DNA of 64,000 nt from Butyrivibrio sp. (GTDB taxonomy: Bacteria > Bacillota_A > Clostridia > Lachnospirales > Lachnospiraceae). Below the pieces are notes generated by a model, which was not told where the DNA came from, ran no database searches, and saw only the letters and a list, made by a program, of their open reading frames with translations. The stretch covers positions 1 through 64,000 of the forward strand of contig JAGOGF010000003.1 of assembly GCA_017996845.1 (NCBI GenBank), written 5' to 3'. Each line of letters begins with the position of its first letter. Position 1 is the stretch's first letter. Position numbers and translations under genes: made by a program. This document shows, piece by piece, positions 27,738-36,952 of the stretch.

Positions 27738-28220
27738 TTGAGTACAGTAACAATTATTTGTGTAGGAAGAATAAAAGAAAAATATTGGAAAGATGCGATA
27801 GATGAATATACAAAACGTCTAAGCAGATACTGCAGGCTGGAGATAGTAGAAGTGCAGGACGAAAAGACACCGGAAAATGCTCCTGCTGCAATTGCAGATC
27901 AGATCAGAGAAAAAGAAGGTGCGAGGATATGTAAGTATCTGGATCCGCATGCAGCTGTAATGGCACTTGCAATCGAAGGAAAAAAATTTGATTCACCCGG
28001 ATTTGCTGAACAGATACGAAGGATAGGTGTAAATGGACAGAGTCATATTCAGTTTATTATAGGTGGTTCACTTGGACTGCATCCGGATGTACTCAAACAG
28101 GCAAATGAGCTGATCAGCTTTTCAGATCTGACATTTCCGCATCAGATGATGCGCGTAATTCTTTTGGAACAAATTTATCGTGGATATAAAATAATAAGCG
28201 GAGAGCCATATCACAAATGA
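27738..28220 (+). CDS. rlmH: 23S rRNA (pseudouridine1915-N3)-methyltransferase RlmH
   Basis: A 160-residue SPOUT-class methyltransferase that modifies helix 69 of 23S rRNA. The sequence begins STVTIICVGRIKEKYW, has ALAIEGKKFDSPGFAEQI, the SAM-knot loop FIIGGSLGLHPDVL and the family C-terminus GYKIISGEPYHK. Its length is exactly that of RlmH. The start is a TTG at 27738. There is no ATG in this frame near the conserved N-terminus, and GGAGA lies about 11 bases upstream. The stop overlaps the phoH start by four bases. Confidence 0.93.
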   Translation: MSTVTIICVGRIKEKYWKDAIDEYTKRLSRYCRLEIVEVQDEKTPENAPAAIADQIREKEGARICKYLDPHAAVMALAIEGKKFDSPGFAEQIRRIGVNGQSHIQFIIGGSLGLHPDVLKQANELISFSDLTFPHQMMRVILLEQIYRGYKIISGEPYHK

Positions 28221-29272
28221 ATGATGTAACGGAAATGAAATTGTCAATGCCTTTACGGGATATGCAGAATGTTTTTGGCGGCAATGACAACTATATGAGA
28301 AAAATTGAAGATAATCTGCATGTGGAAATTATTGACCGAAACGGAGAACTTCATATCATTGGAGGTCGTGAAGAGGTTGCAAGAGCATCGGCTGTGATTC
28401 ATCAGTTGTCCAAGCTCAGCAGCAGGGGATCTGAGATTGAAGAGCAAAGTGTGAATTATGCCATTTCTCTGAAAAAAGAACAGCCGGAAGAGGAAACGGA
28501 TCAGAACAATAATGTTCTTCTGGAAATCGATAAGGATTGCATCTGCCATACAATAAACGGAAAACCTGTTAAACCGAAAACGCTTGGGCAGAAAAAGTAT
28601 GTGGATGACATTCGGAATCACATGATAACGTTTGGTCTTGGCCCTGCGGGAACAGGAAAAACATATCTTGGAATGGCAATGGCAATTACGGCATTTCAGA
28701 AGGAAGAGGTCAGTAGGATTATATTGACAAGGCCGGCAATTGAAGCAGGTGAAAAACTGGGATTTTTACCTGGCGATCTGCAGAGCAAGGTTGATCCGTA
28801 CCTCAGACCATTATATGACGCCCTGTATCAGATTATGGGAACAGAGAATTTTTTAAAAAACACTGAAAAAGGTCTGATTGAAGTCGCACCCCTCGCATAC
28901 ATGCGTGGGAGAACACTTGATAATGCATTTATTATTCTGGATGAAGCGCAGAATACGACGCCTGCACAGATGAAAATGTTTCTGACACGTATCGGGTTTG
29001 GTTCTAAAGTAATTATAACTGGAGATGCAACGCAAAAGGATCTTGCTCCTAATATGCGCTCTGGACTGGATGTTGCACAGACGGTTTTGCATGGCGTTGA
29101 TGATATTGCATTTTGTCATCTCACGAGTAAAGATGTCGTCAGACATCCGCTTGTGCAGAAGATTGTAAAGGCATATGAAGATTATGAAAAACAGGAATCA
29201 GGAAGGAAAAAGCGCAGTACTGTAAAAAATTCGGAGCGCCGGATCAGACATGCCAATGGATCAGAACAGTAA
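28217..29272 (+). CDS. PhoH-family ATPase (YbeZ-like)
   Basis: A 351-residue cytosolic ATPase with an N-terminal KH-like segment (about 20-95) and a PhoH ATPase domain. Walker A is GPAGTGKT beginning at G142. LTRPAIEAGEKLGFLPGDL, the Walker B IILDEAQNTTPAQMKMFLTR and ITGDATQKDL are all family hallmarks. It acts with the RNase YbeY in ribosome maturation and RNA quality control, and ybeY lies one gene downstream. Overlaps with rlmH (4 bp) and with the next gene (23 bp) indicate a tight operon. Confidence 0.92.
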   Translation: MNDVTEMKLSMPLRDMQNVFGGNDNYMRKIEDNLHVEIIDRNGELHIIGGREEVARASAVIHQLSKLSSRGSEIEEQSVNYAISLKKEQPEEETDQNNNVLLEIDKDCICHTINGKPVKPKTLGQKKYVDDIRNHMITFGLGPAGTGKTYLGMAMAITAFQKEEVSRIILTRPAIEAGEKLGFLPGDLQSKVDPYLRPLYDALYQIMGTENFLKNTEKGLIEVAPLAYMRGRTLDNAFIILDEAQNTTPAQMKMFLTRIGFGSKVIITGDATQKDLAPNMRSGLDVAQTVLHGVDDIAFCHLTSKDVVRHPLVQKIVKAYEDYEKQESGRKKRSTVKNSERRIRHANGSEQ

Positions 29273-30464
29273 AAAAGAGAAAGAAAATCATAGTTCCATA
29301 CAGATGATTCTTTTATTTGTTTTTACAGGTGCAATTGCAGTTTCCTTTTCTGTAATCTATCAGAAAAATATTGAGGAAACGGAACGTAATATTTTTGTAA
29401 TGCTCATGGGAGCGGGAACGCTCATTTTTATGCTTATGGATGCAACACATAAAGAGACACTGTCCTATGATAATATCAGGCATCGTGTTCGCTTTCTGAT
29501 TCTTTTTGCTGTATGTCTGATTATTGCTGCAATTTTACCGCTGATCAGTTATGCAATTTGGCCCTATTTGGTAATATTTGTATTGCTTGGGTTGTTTTCC
29601 AATATGCAGATTGGGCTGTTCAGCGGAGCTCTTTTGCTGATGATATCCGTATTGCTCGAAAAAAACGGCGGTTATGGTGAATTTTTCTTATATTTTATGG
29701 CAGGAGCAGTTGCACTTACATTGTTTCAGAATCTGGATGAGGAAATTAAGGTAGGAATTCCGACATTTATTTCACTTCTGATGCTTGGCGTTTTGCTTGT
29801 TGCCTATCATATTTTGTTTCTAAATATGACGTTTTCACTTGGAATTTTTGTTTTTCCGGCTCTCAATCTGATTATCAGTTTGATTCTGCTGCTGATTCTG
29901 ATCAATGTTTTCAGCAGAGTAACGATACGCTGTGGAACAGACATGTATATGGAAGTAAATGATCCTGAATTTATCCTGCTTGTACGGTTGAAGGATAAAA
30001 ACAAGGAAGAGTATTACAGGGCAATTCACACTGCATATCTGGCAGAAAGAATTGCGATGAACCTTGGGCTTGACCAACGTGCGGTGAAAACCTGTGCATA
30101 TTATCACAGGGCAGGACTTCTGGAAGGTGCCAATTCATGGGAAACGGTTCAAAAATACTGTAAGGAATATCACTTTCCTGAAAAAGCCGCAAATTTGATG
30201 GAAGAATATTATAACCATACAGCAGGAAGTGCATCAACGGAACTGGCTGTTATTATGGTATGTGAGACAGTGGTTGCTTCCATTATGTATATTTTTGCAA
30301 AAGATCATGAAGCCAAGATCAGTTATGATGAATTGATTGATCGGATTTATCAGAAAAAAACAGAGTCCGGAGAATTCAGAAACAGTAGTATGACACTTTA
30401 TGAAATGAACAGAATGAAAGAACTGTTGAAAAAGGAGAAGCTATATTATGATTTTCTTCGTTGA
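29250..30464 (+). CDS. PgpH/YqfF-like 7TM protein with a degenerate HD domain
   Basis: A 404-residue membrane protein in the phoH-ybeY position that in Firmicutes is usually held by the c-di-AMP phosphodiesterase PgpH (about 700 residues). Here the large extracellular domain is missing. A short N-terminal tail is followed by about seven membrane helices (about 17-230) and a cytosolic HD-like domain (about 245-395). The domain keeps H260 in HTAYLAERIAMNLG and H286, but the HD pair reads H286-R287 (YYHRAGLLEG in place of YHDIGK). Later metal ligands are also not evident. Catalysis by the usual bimetal mechanism therefore looks lost. It may be a nucleotide-binding or structural pseudoenzyme, which is inference. 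Its end overlaps ybeY by 17 bp. Confidence 0.75.
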   Translation: MPMDQNSKKEKENHSSIQMILLFVFTGAIAVSFSVIYQKNIEETERNIFVMLMGAGTLIFMLMDATHKETLSYDNIRHRVRFLILFAVCLIIAAILPLISYAIWPYLVIFVLLGLFSNMQIGLFSGALLLMISVLLEKNGGYGEFFLYFMAGAVALTLFQNLDEEIKVGIPTFISLLMLGVLLVAYHILFLNMTFSLGIFVFPALNLIISLILLLILINVFSRVTIRCGTDMYMEVNDPEFILLVRLKDKNKEEYYRAIHTAYLAERIAMNLGLDQRAVKTCAYYHRAGLLEGANSWETVQKYCKEYHFPEKAANLMEEYYNHTAGSASTELAVIMVCETVVASIMYIFAKDHEAKISYDELIDRIYQKKTESGEFRNSSMTLYEMNRMKELLKKEKLYYDFLR

Positions 30465-30951
30465 GAATGAAGTAGATGCAGTGTTTGATTTTGACATTGA
30501 AAAGATTGCAAAAGAGGTATGTGAGGCTGTACTGAAACAGGAAGGCTGTCCATATGATGTTGAAGTCAATATGATTATTACAGACGATGATGGAATTCAT
30601 GAAATGAATCGTGAATTTCGTAACATAGATAATCCTACAGACGTATTATCTTTTCCAAATGTTTCCTATGTTCAGCCTGCTGATTTTTCAGTAATGGAAG
30701 GTAAACAGAAGTATGACTGTATGGATCCGGATACCGGAAAAATTATGCTGGGAGATATTGTAATTAATGAAAAGCGTGTGCGCGAACAGGCACAGAGTTA
30801 TGGGCATAGTCAGAAAAGAGAGTTTGCATTTCTGACGGCGCATAGTATGCTGCATTTGTGTGGATATGATCATATGGAACCGGATGAAGCAGCAGTTATG
30901 GAAGAAAAACAGGCACATATCCTTGATACTCTTGGTATTACAAGGGATTAG
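30448..30951 (+). CDS. ybeY: Endoribonuclease YbeY
   Basis: A 167-residue zinc-dependent single-strand endoribonuclease for 16S rRNA 3' end maturation and ribosome quality control. The HGXXH-type zinc motif is HSMLHLCGYDH with ligands H132, H136 and H142. The earlier block REFRNIDNPTDVLSFP and GDIVINEKRVREQA are typical. The start overlaps the end of the PgpH-like gene by 17 bp, as part of the phoH-HD-ybeY operon. Confidence 0.95.
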   Translation: MIFFVENEVDAVFDFDIEKIAKEVCEAVLKQEGCPYDVEVNMIITDDDGIHEMNREFRNIDNPTDVLSFPNVSYVQPADFSVMEGKQKYDCMDPDTGKIMLGDIVINEKRVREQAQSYGHSQKREFAFLTAHSMLHLCGYDHMEPDEAAVMEEKQAHILDTLGITRD

Positions 30952-30969
30952 ACAGATCATTGGAAAGGC

Positions 30970-32610
30970 ATGGAATCATTTATGAAGCATCGAACTGATT
31001 TGCATAAAGTAAGACCGGACATGATTTCCAGAGCAGTTCTTTTATCCATGTCAGTCTTTATGATAATCAGAATCAGTATGGTATATATGATTGGGGAGTC
31101 AGGGGTAGGAATGTTTGCTGCTCCTTTTGAGATATATGCAATCGGATGCGGGGTTTTCCTTTATTCGTATGAACGTGCTGTTGACAGTATGATTCGTCTT
31201 CGGTCAAGGAGAGAACAATATCTGAATGCTGAATATGGAATGAAGATTGCGATGAAATGGGCACTTTGTTCAGGCATGGTTACCGGCATTCTGATTCTGT
31301 GTCTTTCGATTCCGCTTGCGCGAGATTTTTTTGAAATGCCGAAAGGATATCTTGCACTTGCTGTTTCAGGAATCTGCATCATATTAATGAGCGTACAGGG
31401 CGCAATGAGAGGGTATCTTTTGGGATTCGGGGCATCTAATCCTGTTCTGCATTCTATGGCGCTGCAATCTGTGTCATCACTCATTCTGTCGGTTGTTCTG
31501 GCACATTTATTTTATCGATACGGACTGCGTGTAAATGCGATTCTCAGAATGGAAGACTGTGCGCCTGCGTATGGGGCGTTTGGTGCAATGAGTGGTATGG
31601 CACTTTCCTTATTATTGAATTTTCTTTATTGTCTGATTGTGTATAAGATTTGTAAAGGGCAGATCAGAGACAGGATCAATAATGGAGCACCTCGCTATCT
31701 GGATTCTCATGTTGGGATTGGAAGTAATTTAAAAGCACTGATTACAATTACTACAGTGTTCAGCATTTTAACACTTGTGGATCAGAAAATATATTTTGTG
31801 TTTGCGGGAATGCGTAAGAATGTTGGAGATCTGGCTGCAAACTGGGGGATTTATTACGGCAGTTATATGGGAGTTGTTTTTTTGATCGCATTTATCTGCA
31901 CCATTTTTTTCGTGAAAGGCTGCTATCAATTCAGTGCACAGATGTCTCATTCAGATATTACCATGGCAAATGAACAGCTGGGTGCAATGATTCATTATCA
32001 GACGCTTTTATTGATTCCGGTGACAGCTTTTGCGGCTATCATGGCAGAACCGATCCAGACAGCTTTTTTCGGGATCTCCAATGATAGTGCAGTTGGTATG
32101 ACTTCTTTTGGAAGTATGGCAATTTTTTTTGTATCATTTGCACTTACGGCGTCCTGCATTATGCTGCGCCTTCGAAAAACGGCAATAGTAGTTGTGAATG
32201 TATTATTGTCAGCCTTTGTGCATATTGCAGTTCTGCTTATGATGACGATCATAGCAGGACTTGGGTTGCATGCAGTGATTCTTGCGGTTATGGCAATGCT
32301 GGCTTTTTATGATCTGGTCAGTTTGATGGAGTTATCCAAAATGATTCATTACAGACAGGAACTTGTCAGAACATTCGCTGTAACATTGATCAGCGCAGGT
32401 GCAGGTGCACTTGTAATATATTTCCTGAACGGGGCTCTGATTGATCTGATTGGTGAGATTCTTTCGATTTTTGTTTGTCTTATTACAGGAATGATAATAT
32501 ATATTGTATTGCTGATTGCGCTTCGTGGTGTATCAGAGTATGAACTTTATGCAATTCCAGGCGGAACATTTTATATCAGTTTGGCCAAAAAACTCCATTT
32601 GATGGGATGA
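30970..32610 (+). CDS. MOP-superfamily flippase (polysaccharide/SpoVB-like)
   Basis: A 546-residue integral membrane protein with about 14 hydrophobic helices and very few soluble segments. Its layout and weak motifs, such as GESGVGMFAAPFEIYAIG near the N-terminus and AMRGYLLGFGASNPVLHS, fit the multidrug/oligosaccharidyl-lipid/polysaccharide flippase group to which SpoVB and MurJ belong. The substrate could be a lipid-linked wall precursor or surface polysaccharide. No glycosyltransferases are adjacent to decide. It starts 18 bp after ybeY, and its stop is 14 bp before the next start. Confidence 0.78.
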   Translation: MESFMKHRTDLHKVRPDMISRAVLLSMSVFMIIRISMVYMIGESGVGMFAAPFEIYAIGCGVFLYSYERAVDSMIRLRSRREQYLNAEYGMKIAMKWALCSGMVTGILILCLSIPLARDFFEMPKGYLALAVSGICIILMSVQGAMRGYLLGFGASNPVLHSMALQSVSSLILSVVLAHLFYRYGLRVNAILRMEDCAPAYGAFGAMSGMALSLLLNFLYCLIVYKICKGQIRDRINNGAPRYLDSHVGIGSNLKALITITTVFSILTLVDQKIYFVFAGMRKNVGDLAANWGIYYGSYMGVVFLIAFICTIFFVKGCYQFSAQMSHSDITMANEQLGAMIHYQTLLLIPVTAFAAIMAEPIQTAFFGISNDSAVGMTSFGSMAIFFVSFALTASCIMLRLRKTAIVVVNVLLSAFVHIAVLLMMTIIAGLGLHAVILAVMAMLAFYDLVSLMELSKMIHYRQELVRTFAVTLISAGAGALVIYFLNGALIDLIGEILSIFVCLITGMIIYIVLLIALRGVSEYELYAIPGGTFYISLAKKLHLMG

Positions 32611-32624
32611 AGGGAGATAATAAC

Positions 32625-33866
32625 ATGCCGGAAAACGTAATTGTTGCGGGAGCCGGAGCTTCCGGTATGTGTGCTGCTATTGTCTGCGCCAGAGCAGGAG
32701 CCAATGTAACGATAATCGAAAAGTCGGATACTGCAGGGAAAAAGCTCTCGATGACAGGAAATGGAAGATGCAATCTGTCCAATACAAATATGCATGTAGA
32801 ATGCTATAATCCGCAGGCAAGAGACAGAATGCATAATTGGCTTAAAAAATACGGCGTAGAAGAAACAATACAATTTTTTCACTCTCTTGGTATTGAAATC
32901 AGAAACGAAGATGGTTATTTATATCCTTTTTCCGGGCAGGCGAATACGGTTGCAGATGTACTTCGAAAAGAAAATGAACGTCTAGGTGTTTCTATTATTT
33001 ATCATACACAGGTCAAAGAGATTTTACCCGGGACGAAGATGCACGGGTACGGTGTACGTACTACCGGAGCACTTTATGAAGCAGACAGTGTGATACTGGC
33101 TATGGGAGGAAATTCAGGGCCCAAGATTACGATGTCAACAGGAGATGGCTATTACATTGCACAGAAACTGGGACTCCATATGACAGACACAATGCCAGGA
33201 CTTGTACAGCTTAAAAGTTCAGATCCGACGCTTCCGGCTGAGGCAGGAGTAAGGATAGAGGCGAAAGTGACTTTCTATGCAGGGGAAAAAGTACTTGCAG
33301 AGGAGACCGGGGAACTGCAACTGACCCAAAGCGGATTATCCGGAATTCCGGTTATGCAGGCAAGCGAATATGTGGCTCGTGCACTTGCAGACAAAGAGAG
33401 AATCCATGCTGAAATTGATTTCTTTCCAGGATATACAGAGGAACAGTTCAGGTGCCTGACAGAGAATATTATTTCAATAAAGGATCAGAGAACTATAAGT
33501 GAATTGCTGGAGGGAATCTGCAATTCGCATATAAATGATATGATTATAAAAAAACTGGCAATAGATTCCCGGTGCCGTTCAGATCAGTCTACTGATCTGA
33601 ACTTGGAGAAAATACTGTATGAATACCGACAGGCCAGAATCCCGATAACGGAAACCGGAACTTTTCTGCAATCACAGGTAACTGCAGGCGGAATTTGTCT
33701 GCAGGATCTTTCGGATGACTTGGAGGCTGTAAATATGCCGGGTATATATTGCATTGGTGAGCTGGCAGATGTTGACGGACGCTGTGGGGGTTATAATCTG
33801 CAGTGGGCATGGATGAGCGGAAGTTTTGCAGGCAGTGCTGCTGCCGGAAGGAAGCGGATAGAGTAA
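32625..33866 (+). CDS. HI0933/BaiN-family FAD-dependent oxidoreductase
   Basis: A 413-residue flavoprotein. The N-terminal dinucleotide fold VIVAGAGASGMCAAI and the motif GKKLSMTGNGRCNLSN identify the HI0933 group, which also includes the bile acid reductase BaiN. The C-terminal FAD-closing motif is GRCGGYNLQWAWMSGS. The substrate of this member is unknown. The start at 32625 is preceded by GGGAG at eight bases. The frame is open back to 32607, where the ATG would overlap the upstream stop. The stop overlaps the next start (TAATG). Confidence 0.88.
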   Translation: MPENVIVAGAGASGMCAAIVCARAGANVTIIEKSDTAGKKLSMTGNGRCNLSNTNMHVECYNPQARDRMHNWLKKYGVEETIQFFHSLGIEIRNEDGYLYPFSGQANTVADVLRKENERLGVSIIYHTQVKEILPGTKMHGYGVRTTGALYEADSVILAMGGNSGPKITMSTGDGYYIAQKLGLHMTDTMPGLVQLKSSDPTLPAEAGVRIEAKVTFYAGEKVLAEETGELQLTQSGLSGIPVMQASEYVARALADKERIHAEIDFFPGYTEEQFRCLTENIISIKDQRTISELLEGICNSHINDMIIKKLAIDSRCRSDQSTDLNLEKILYEYRQARIPITETGTFLQSQVTAGGICLQDLSDDLEAVNMPGIYCIGELADVDGRCGGYNLQWAWMSGSFAGSAAAGRKRIE

Positions 33867-35533
33867 TGATCAGAATCAGCCAGATTAAAATATGTAATAA
33901 TGGACAATTGAAGGGATATAAAAACGGAATTGCCGAGCAGAATATGCTTCAGAAACAGTTGCGAATGCAGGCTGCCAAGCTCCTAAGGATAAGAGAAGAT
34001 CAGATTCAGAGCATTGATATTGCGAAGCATTCCATTGATGCCAGAAAAAAACCTGAAATTTATGATATATATGCACTGGATGTAAAACTGTTTAAGGGAA
34101 ATGATACAGAAGTGATTGCAAGATCGCATTGTCACCAGGCTGCTGTTTATACAGAAAATGAATATAGCTTTCCCAAAACAGGTAAAGAGAAGATGCAGAA
34201 TCGTCCGATTATAGTCGGAGCAGGACCTGCAGGACTTTTCTGTGCCTATCAGCTTGCTTTGCATGGATACAGACCAATTCTTCTGGAACGGGGAAGCAGT
34301 GTTGAGAAGCGTCAGCAGGATGTGGAAAAATTCTGGCAGACCGGTCAGCTTGATTCATCTTCCAATGTACAGTTTGGAGAAGGTGGTGCAGGGACTTTTT
34401 CAGATGGAAAATTAAATACACTTGTAAAAGACAAGGATGGAAGAGGAAGAGAAGTACTTCGCATTTTTACGGAGGCTGGCGCCCCAAAGGATATTCAATA
34501 TGAAAGCAAGCCTCATATCGGGACGGATATTCTGATAGAAGTGGTAAAAAATATGCGACACTTTTTGCTGGCACATGGCGCGGAGATACGGTTTGAAACA
34601 CAGGTGACCGGACTGATCCTGGAACAGCAGGATAGTGCAGCGCAGAAATACAGAATTGCAGGAGTTCATACTTCAGCCGGAGATATGATAACACAGACAC
34701 TTGTGTTGGCAATCGGTCACAGTGCAAGAGACACTTTTGCGCAATTATACAATGATGGCATTCACATGGAATCGAAAGCTTTTGCAGTTGGGCTGCGCGT
34801 AGAACATCCGCAGAAGGTGATCAATCAGTCACAATATGCGATGGGAGAGCCTGAAAGTCTTCCTCCTTCACCCTACAAATTAGCGGTCACAACGCAAAGC
34901 GGAAGAGGGGTATATTCATTTTGCATGTGTCCGGGCGGATATGTGGTAAATGCGTCTTCTGAAGAGGGAAGGCTTGCAGTAAACGGAATGAGTTATCATT
35001 CCAGAAACAGTCATAATGCAAACAGTGCGATCATCGTATCAGTGACACCGGAAGATTATGGTGCAGAGGGACCTCTTGCAGGCGTGGAATTTCAGCGCAG
35101 GCTGGAAGAAAAGGCTTATCAGATTGGAAAAGGAAAGATTCCGGTAGAATATTTTGAAGACTTCAGCAAAAATAAAGTCACAAAGGAACGGGGAAACTGG
35201 AATAAGCCTTGCATCAAGGGGGAATATACTTTTGCAGAGGTACATACGATTCTTCCGCCGGGGCTCAGCACTGCACTGATTGAAGGAATGAATCATTTCG
35301 GACATATCATTCAGGGATTTGATGCACCGGATACATTGCTGGAAGGTGTGGAAAGCAGGACATCTTCTCCTGTCCGTATCACAAGAGGAGAAAATTTTGA
35401 ATCGGTAAACGCGCAGGGGTTGTATCCCTGCGGTGAAGGCGCCGGTTATGCTGGCGGGATTATGTCAGCAGCAATGGATGGAATTCGGATTGCAGAAATA
35501 ATTGCGGCACGGTTTTGTCCGGAGCAGAGCTAA
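33866..35533 (+). CDS. Uncharacterised FAD-dependent dehydrogenase (COG2509-type)
   Basis: A 555-residue flavoprotein. An N-terminal region of about 105 residues with alternating strands and helices (LRIREDQIQSIDIAKHSIDA) precedes the FAD motif PIIVGAGPAGLFCAYQLALH. Further features are VEKFWQTGQLDSSSNVQFGEGG and AGTFSDGKLNT. The end has PCGEGAGYAGGIMSAAMDGI. This combination is typical of a conserved but functionally undefined dehydrogenase family. The start codon overlaps the stop of the preceding flavoprotein, so the two are probably cotranslated. Confidence 0.87.
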   Translation: MIRISQIKICNNGQLKGYKNGIAEQNMLQKQLRMQAAKLLRIREDQIQSIDIAKHSIDARKKPEIYDIYALDVKLFKGNDTEVIARSHCHQAAVYTENEYSFPKTGKEKMQNRPIIVGAGPAGLFCAYQLALHGYRPILLERGSSVEKRQQDVEKFWQTGQLDSSSNVQFGEGGAGTFSDGKLNTLVKDKDGRGREVLRIFTEAGAPKDIQYESKPHIGTDILIEVVKNMRHFLLAHGAEIRFETQVTGLILEQQDSAAQKYRIAGVHTSAGDMITQTLVLAIGHSARDTFAQLYNDGIHMESKAFAVGLRVEHPQKVINQSQYAMGEPESLPPSPYKLAVTTQSGRGVYSFCMCPGGYVVNASSEEGRLAVNGMSYHSRNSHNANSAIIVSVTPEDYGAEGPLAGVEFQRRLEEKAYQIGKGKIPVEYFEDFSKNKVTKERGNWNKPCIKGEYTFAEVHTILPPGLSTALIEGMNHFGHIIQGFDAPDTLLEGVESRTSSPVRITRGENFESVNAQGLYPCGEGAGYAGGIMSAAMDGIRIAEIIAARFCPEQS

Positions 35534-35546
35534 AGGGGATGCAGGT

Positions 35547-36128
35547 GTGAAAAAAGAAGATTATCGTAAGCTTGCGCTGGAACGAAGAAATCGTCTGACA
35601 CAGGAAGAACGCATGGAAAAGAGCAGAAAGATCATGCTTGGACTGATGGCAACCGAAAACTGGAAAAAAGCAGAAAGAGTATTAATATACTGTTCTTATC
35701 TGTCAGAGGTGTCCACTGTAGATCTGATCGATCGGGCTATTTATGCACACAAAAAAGTATATTGCCCGAAAATAACGGATCAGACAGCCAGGCAAATGGA
35801 GTTTTATCGAATATATTCACAAAAGGATTTGAAACCCGGCTTCAAAGGTATTTCAGAACCTGTCACACAGGAAAAATATATTGCGAATGATTTTTCTAAT
35901 GCCGAGAAGGGTGTTACGCTTGTTATTCTCCCAGGAACGGCATTTGATCATAAAGGTAACCGGATAGGCTATAATGGGGGATATTATGACCGTTATCTGA
36001 CGCGTATCCCATATGCATCAAAGGTAGCGGTAGCTTTTTCCTGCCAGATTTTTGCAGAAACATTACCGGTTGAACCATTTGATGTGGAGGCAGATATGAT
36101 TATTACAGAAGATCATATTTTCCGCTGA
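35547..36128 (+). CDS. 5-formyltetrahydrofolate cyclo-ligase
   Basis: A 193-residue enzyme that uses ATP to turn 5-formyl-THF into 5,10-methenyl-THF, recycling an inhibitory folate. Family motifs are KEDYRKLALERRNRL at the N-terminus, VLIYCSYLSEVST, LVILPGTAFDHKGNRIGYNG and GGYYDRYL. The GTG start at 35547 follows a GGGG ribosome site and directly precedes the conserved N-terminus. It links to the fhs-folD folate module elsewhere in the window. Confidence 0.92.
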   Translation: MKKEDYRKLALERRNRLTQEERMEKSRKIMLGLMATENWKKAERVLIYCSYLSEVSTVDLIDRAIYAHKKVYCPKITDQTARQMEFYRIYSQKDLKPGFKGISEPVTQEKYIANDFSNAEKGVTLVILPGTAFDHKGNRIGYNGGYYDRYLTRIPYASKVAVAFSCQIFAETLPVEPFDVEADMIITEDHIFR

Positions 36129-36207
36129 GAGATGAAATATCTTCAGAAATCATCTATAATGGAGATGGAAATCCGATATTTTGTAAAGCAGTCAAAGGAG
36201 GTTCATA

Positions 36208-36930
36208 ATGAAAAAATTTGGATATATAGTACCAATCATATTGATTGCAGCAGGTATGCTGGCAGGATGCAGTTCCGGACAGCCAGTACAGGGAGCTTCT
36301 TCAAAAACATCATCTTCCGTACAAGCTTCATCCGCTGCAGCGGCACAGACATCTGCACAGGCGACGGCTGCTGATTCAAAAGAGGCAAATGAGGTACAGG
36401 GAGTCATTATTGATGCCAGTATGAACCAGGTAACAATACAGACGACAAAAGGTACAACAGATACTTTCATGATGGATGATCAGTCCAATACTTCCGGCCT
36501 GACAAATGGAATGCTTTTGGGACATGGGATCGATGTGACATTCTCAGATGAAAATAAAATTATGACCCTTGTATCTGCAAAGGATGCAGATACAAAGACA
36601 ACAGATTATGATGCGCTTACCGCCGCAGGAGATGTTATTCTGACTGTTGAGAGTAAAAATCTGGATTCACTTAAGGAATTATGTACCTATCCTGTCCATA
36701 TTGGACTCGGGAAGGGAAAAGAAATTAAAAGCGGCGATGATTTTTCGGCAACCTATCAAAGCACCGATATTTATACGGACCAGTTGGTAACAGCGGTATC
36801 CTCTGTAAATTTAATGAACATAGAGATTACGGAAAAGGGCCTTGTTCTTTCAGAAAACGGCTCTGTACCGAACATTGTTCTGAATAAAAATGATAAAGGA
36901 ATATGGCAGATTACCGCGATAAATTATTAA
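36208..36930 (+). CDS. Lipoprotein of unknown function
   Basis: A 240-residue secreted lipoprotein. The signal peptide ends in the lipobox LAGC with lipid-modified C21. A Ser/Ala/Gln-rich linker (about 22-65) follows. The mature part has beta-rich segments ([20 protein letters not shown]) and a C-terminal domain of about 100 residues ([17 protein letters not shown]... to [11 protein letters not shown]) that I do not recognise. It has a strong AAAGGAGG ribosome site. It sits between 5-formyl-THF cyclo-ligase and proA with no clear functional tie to either. Confidence 0.78.
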   Translation: MKKFGYIVPIILIAAGMLAGCSSGQPVQGASSKTSSSVQASSAAAAQTSAQATAADSKEANEVQGVIIDASMNQVTIQTTKGTTDTFMMDDQSNTSGLTNGMLLGHGIDVTFSDENKIMTLVSAKDADTKTTDYDALTAAGDVILTVESKNLDSLKELCTYPVHIGLGKGKEIKSGDDFSATYQSTDIYTDQLVTAVSSVNLMNIEITEKGLVLSENGSVPNIVLNKNDKGIWQITAINY

Positions 36931-36952
36931 TGCAGAAGGGACGATTTACAGG

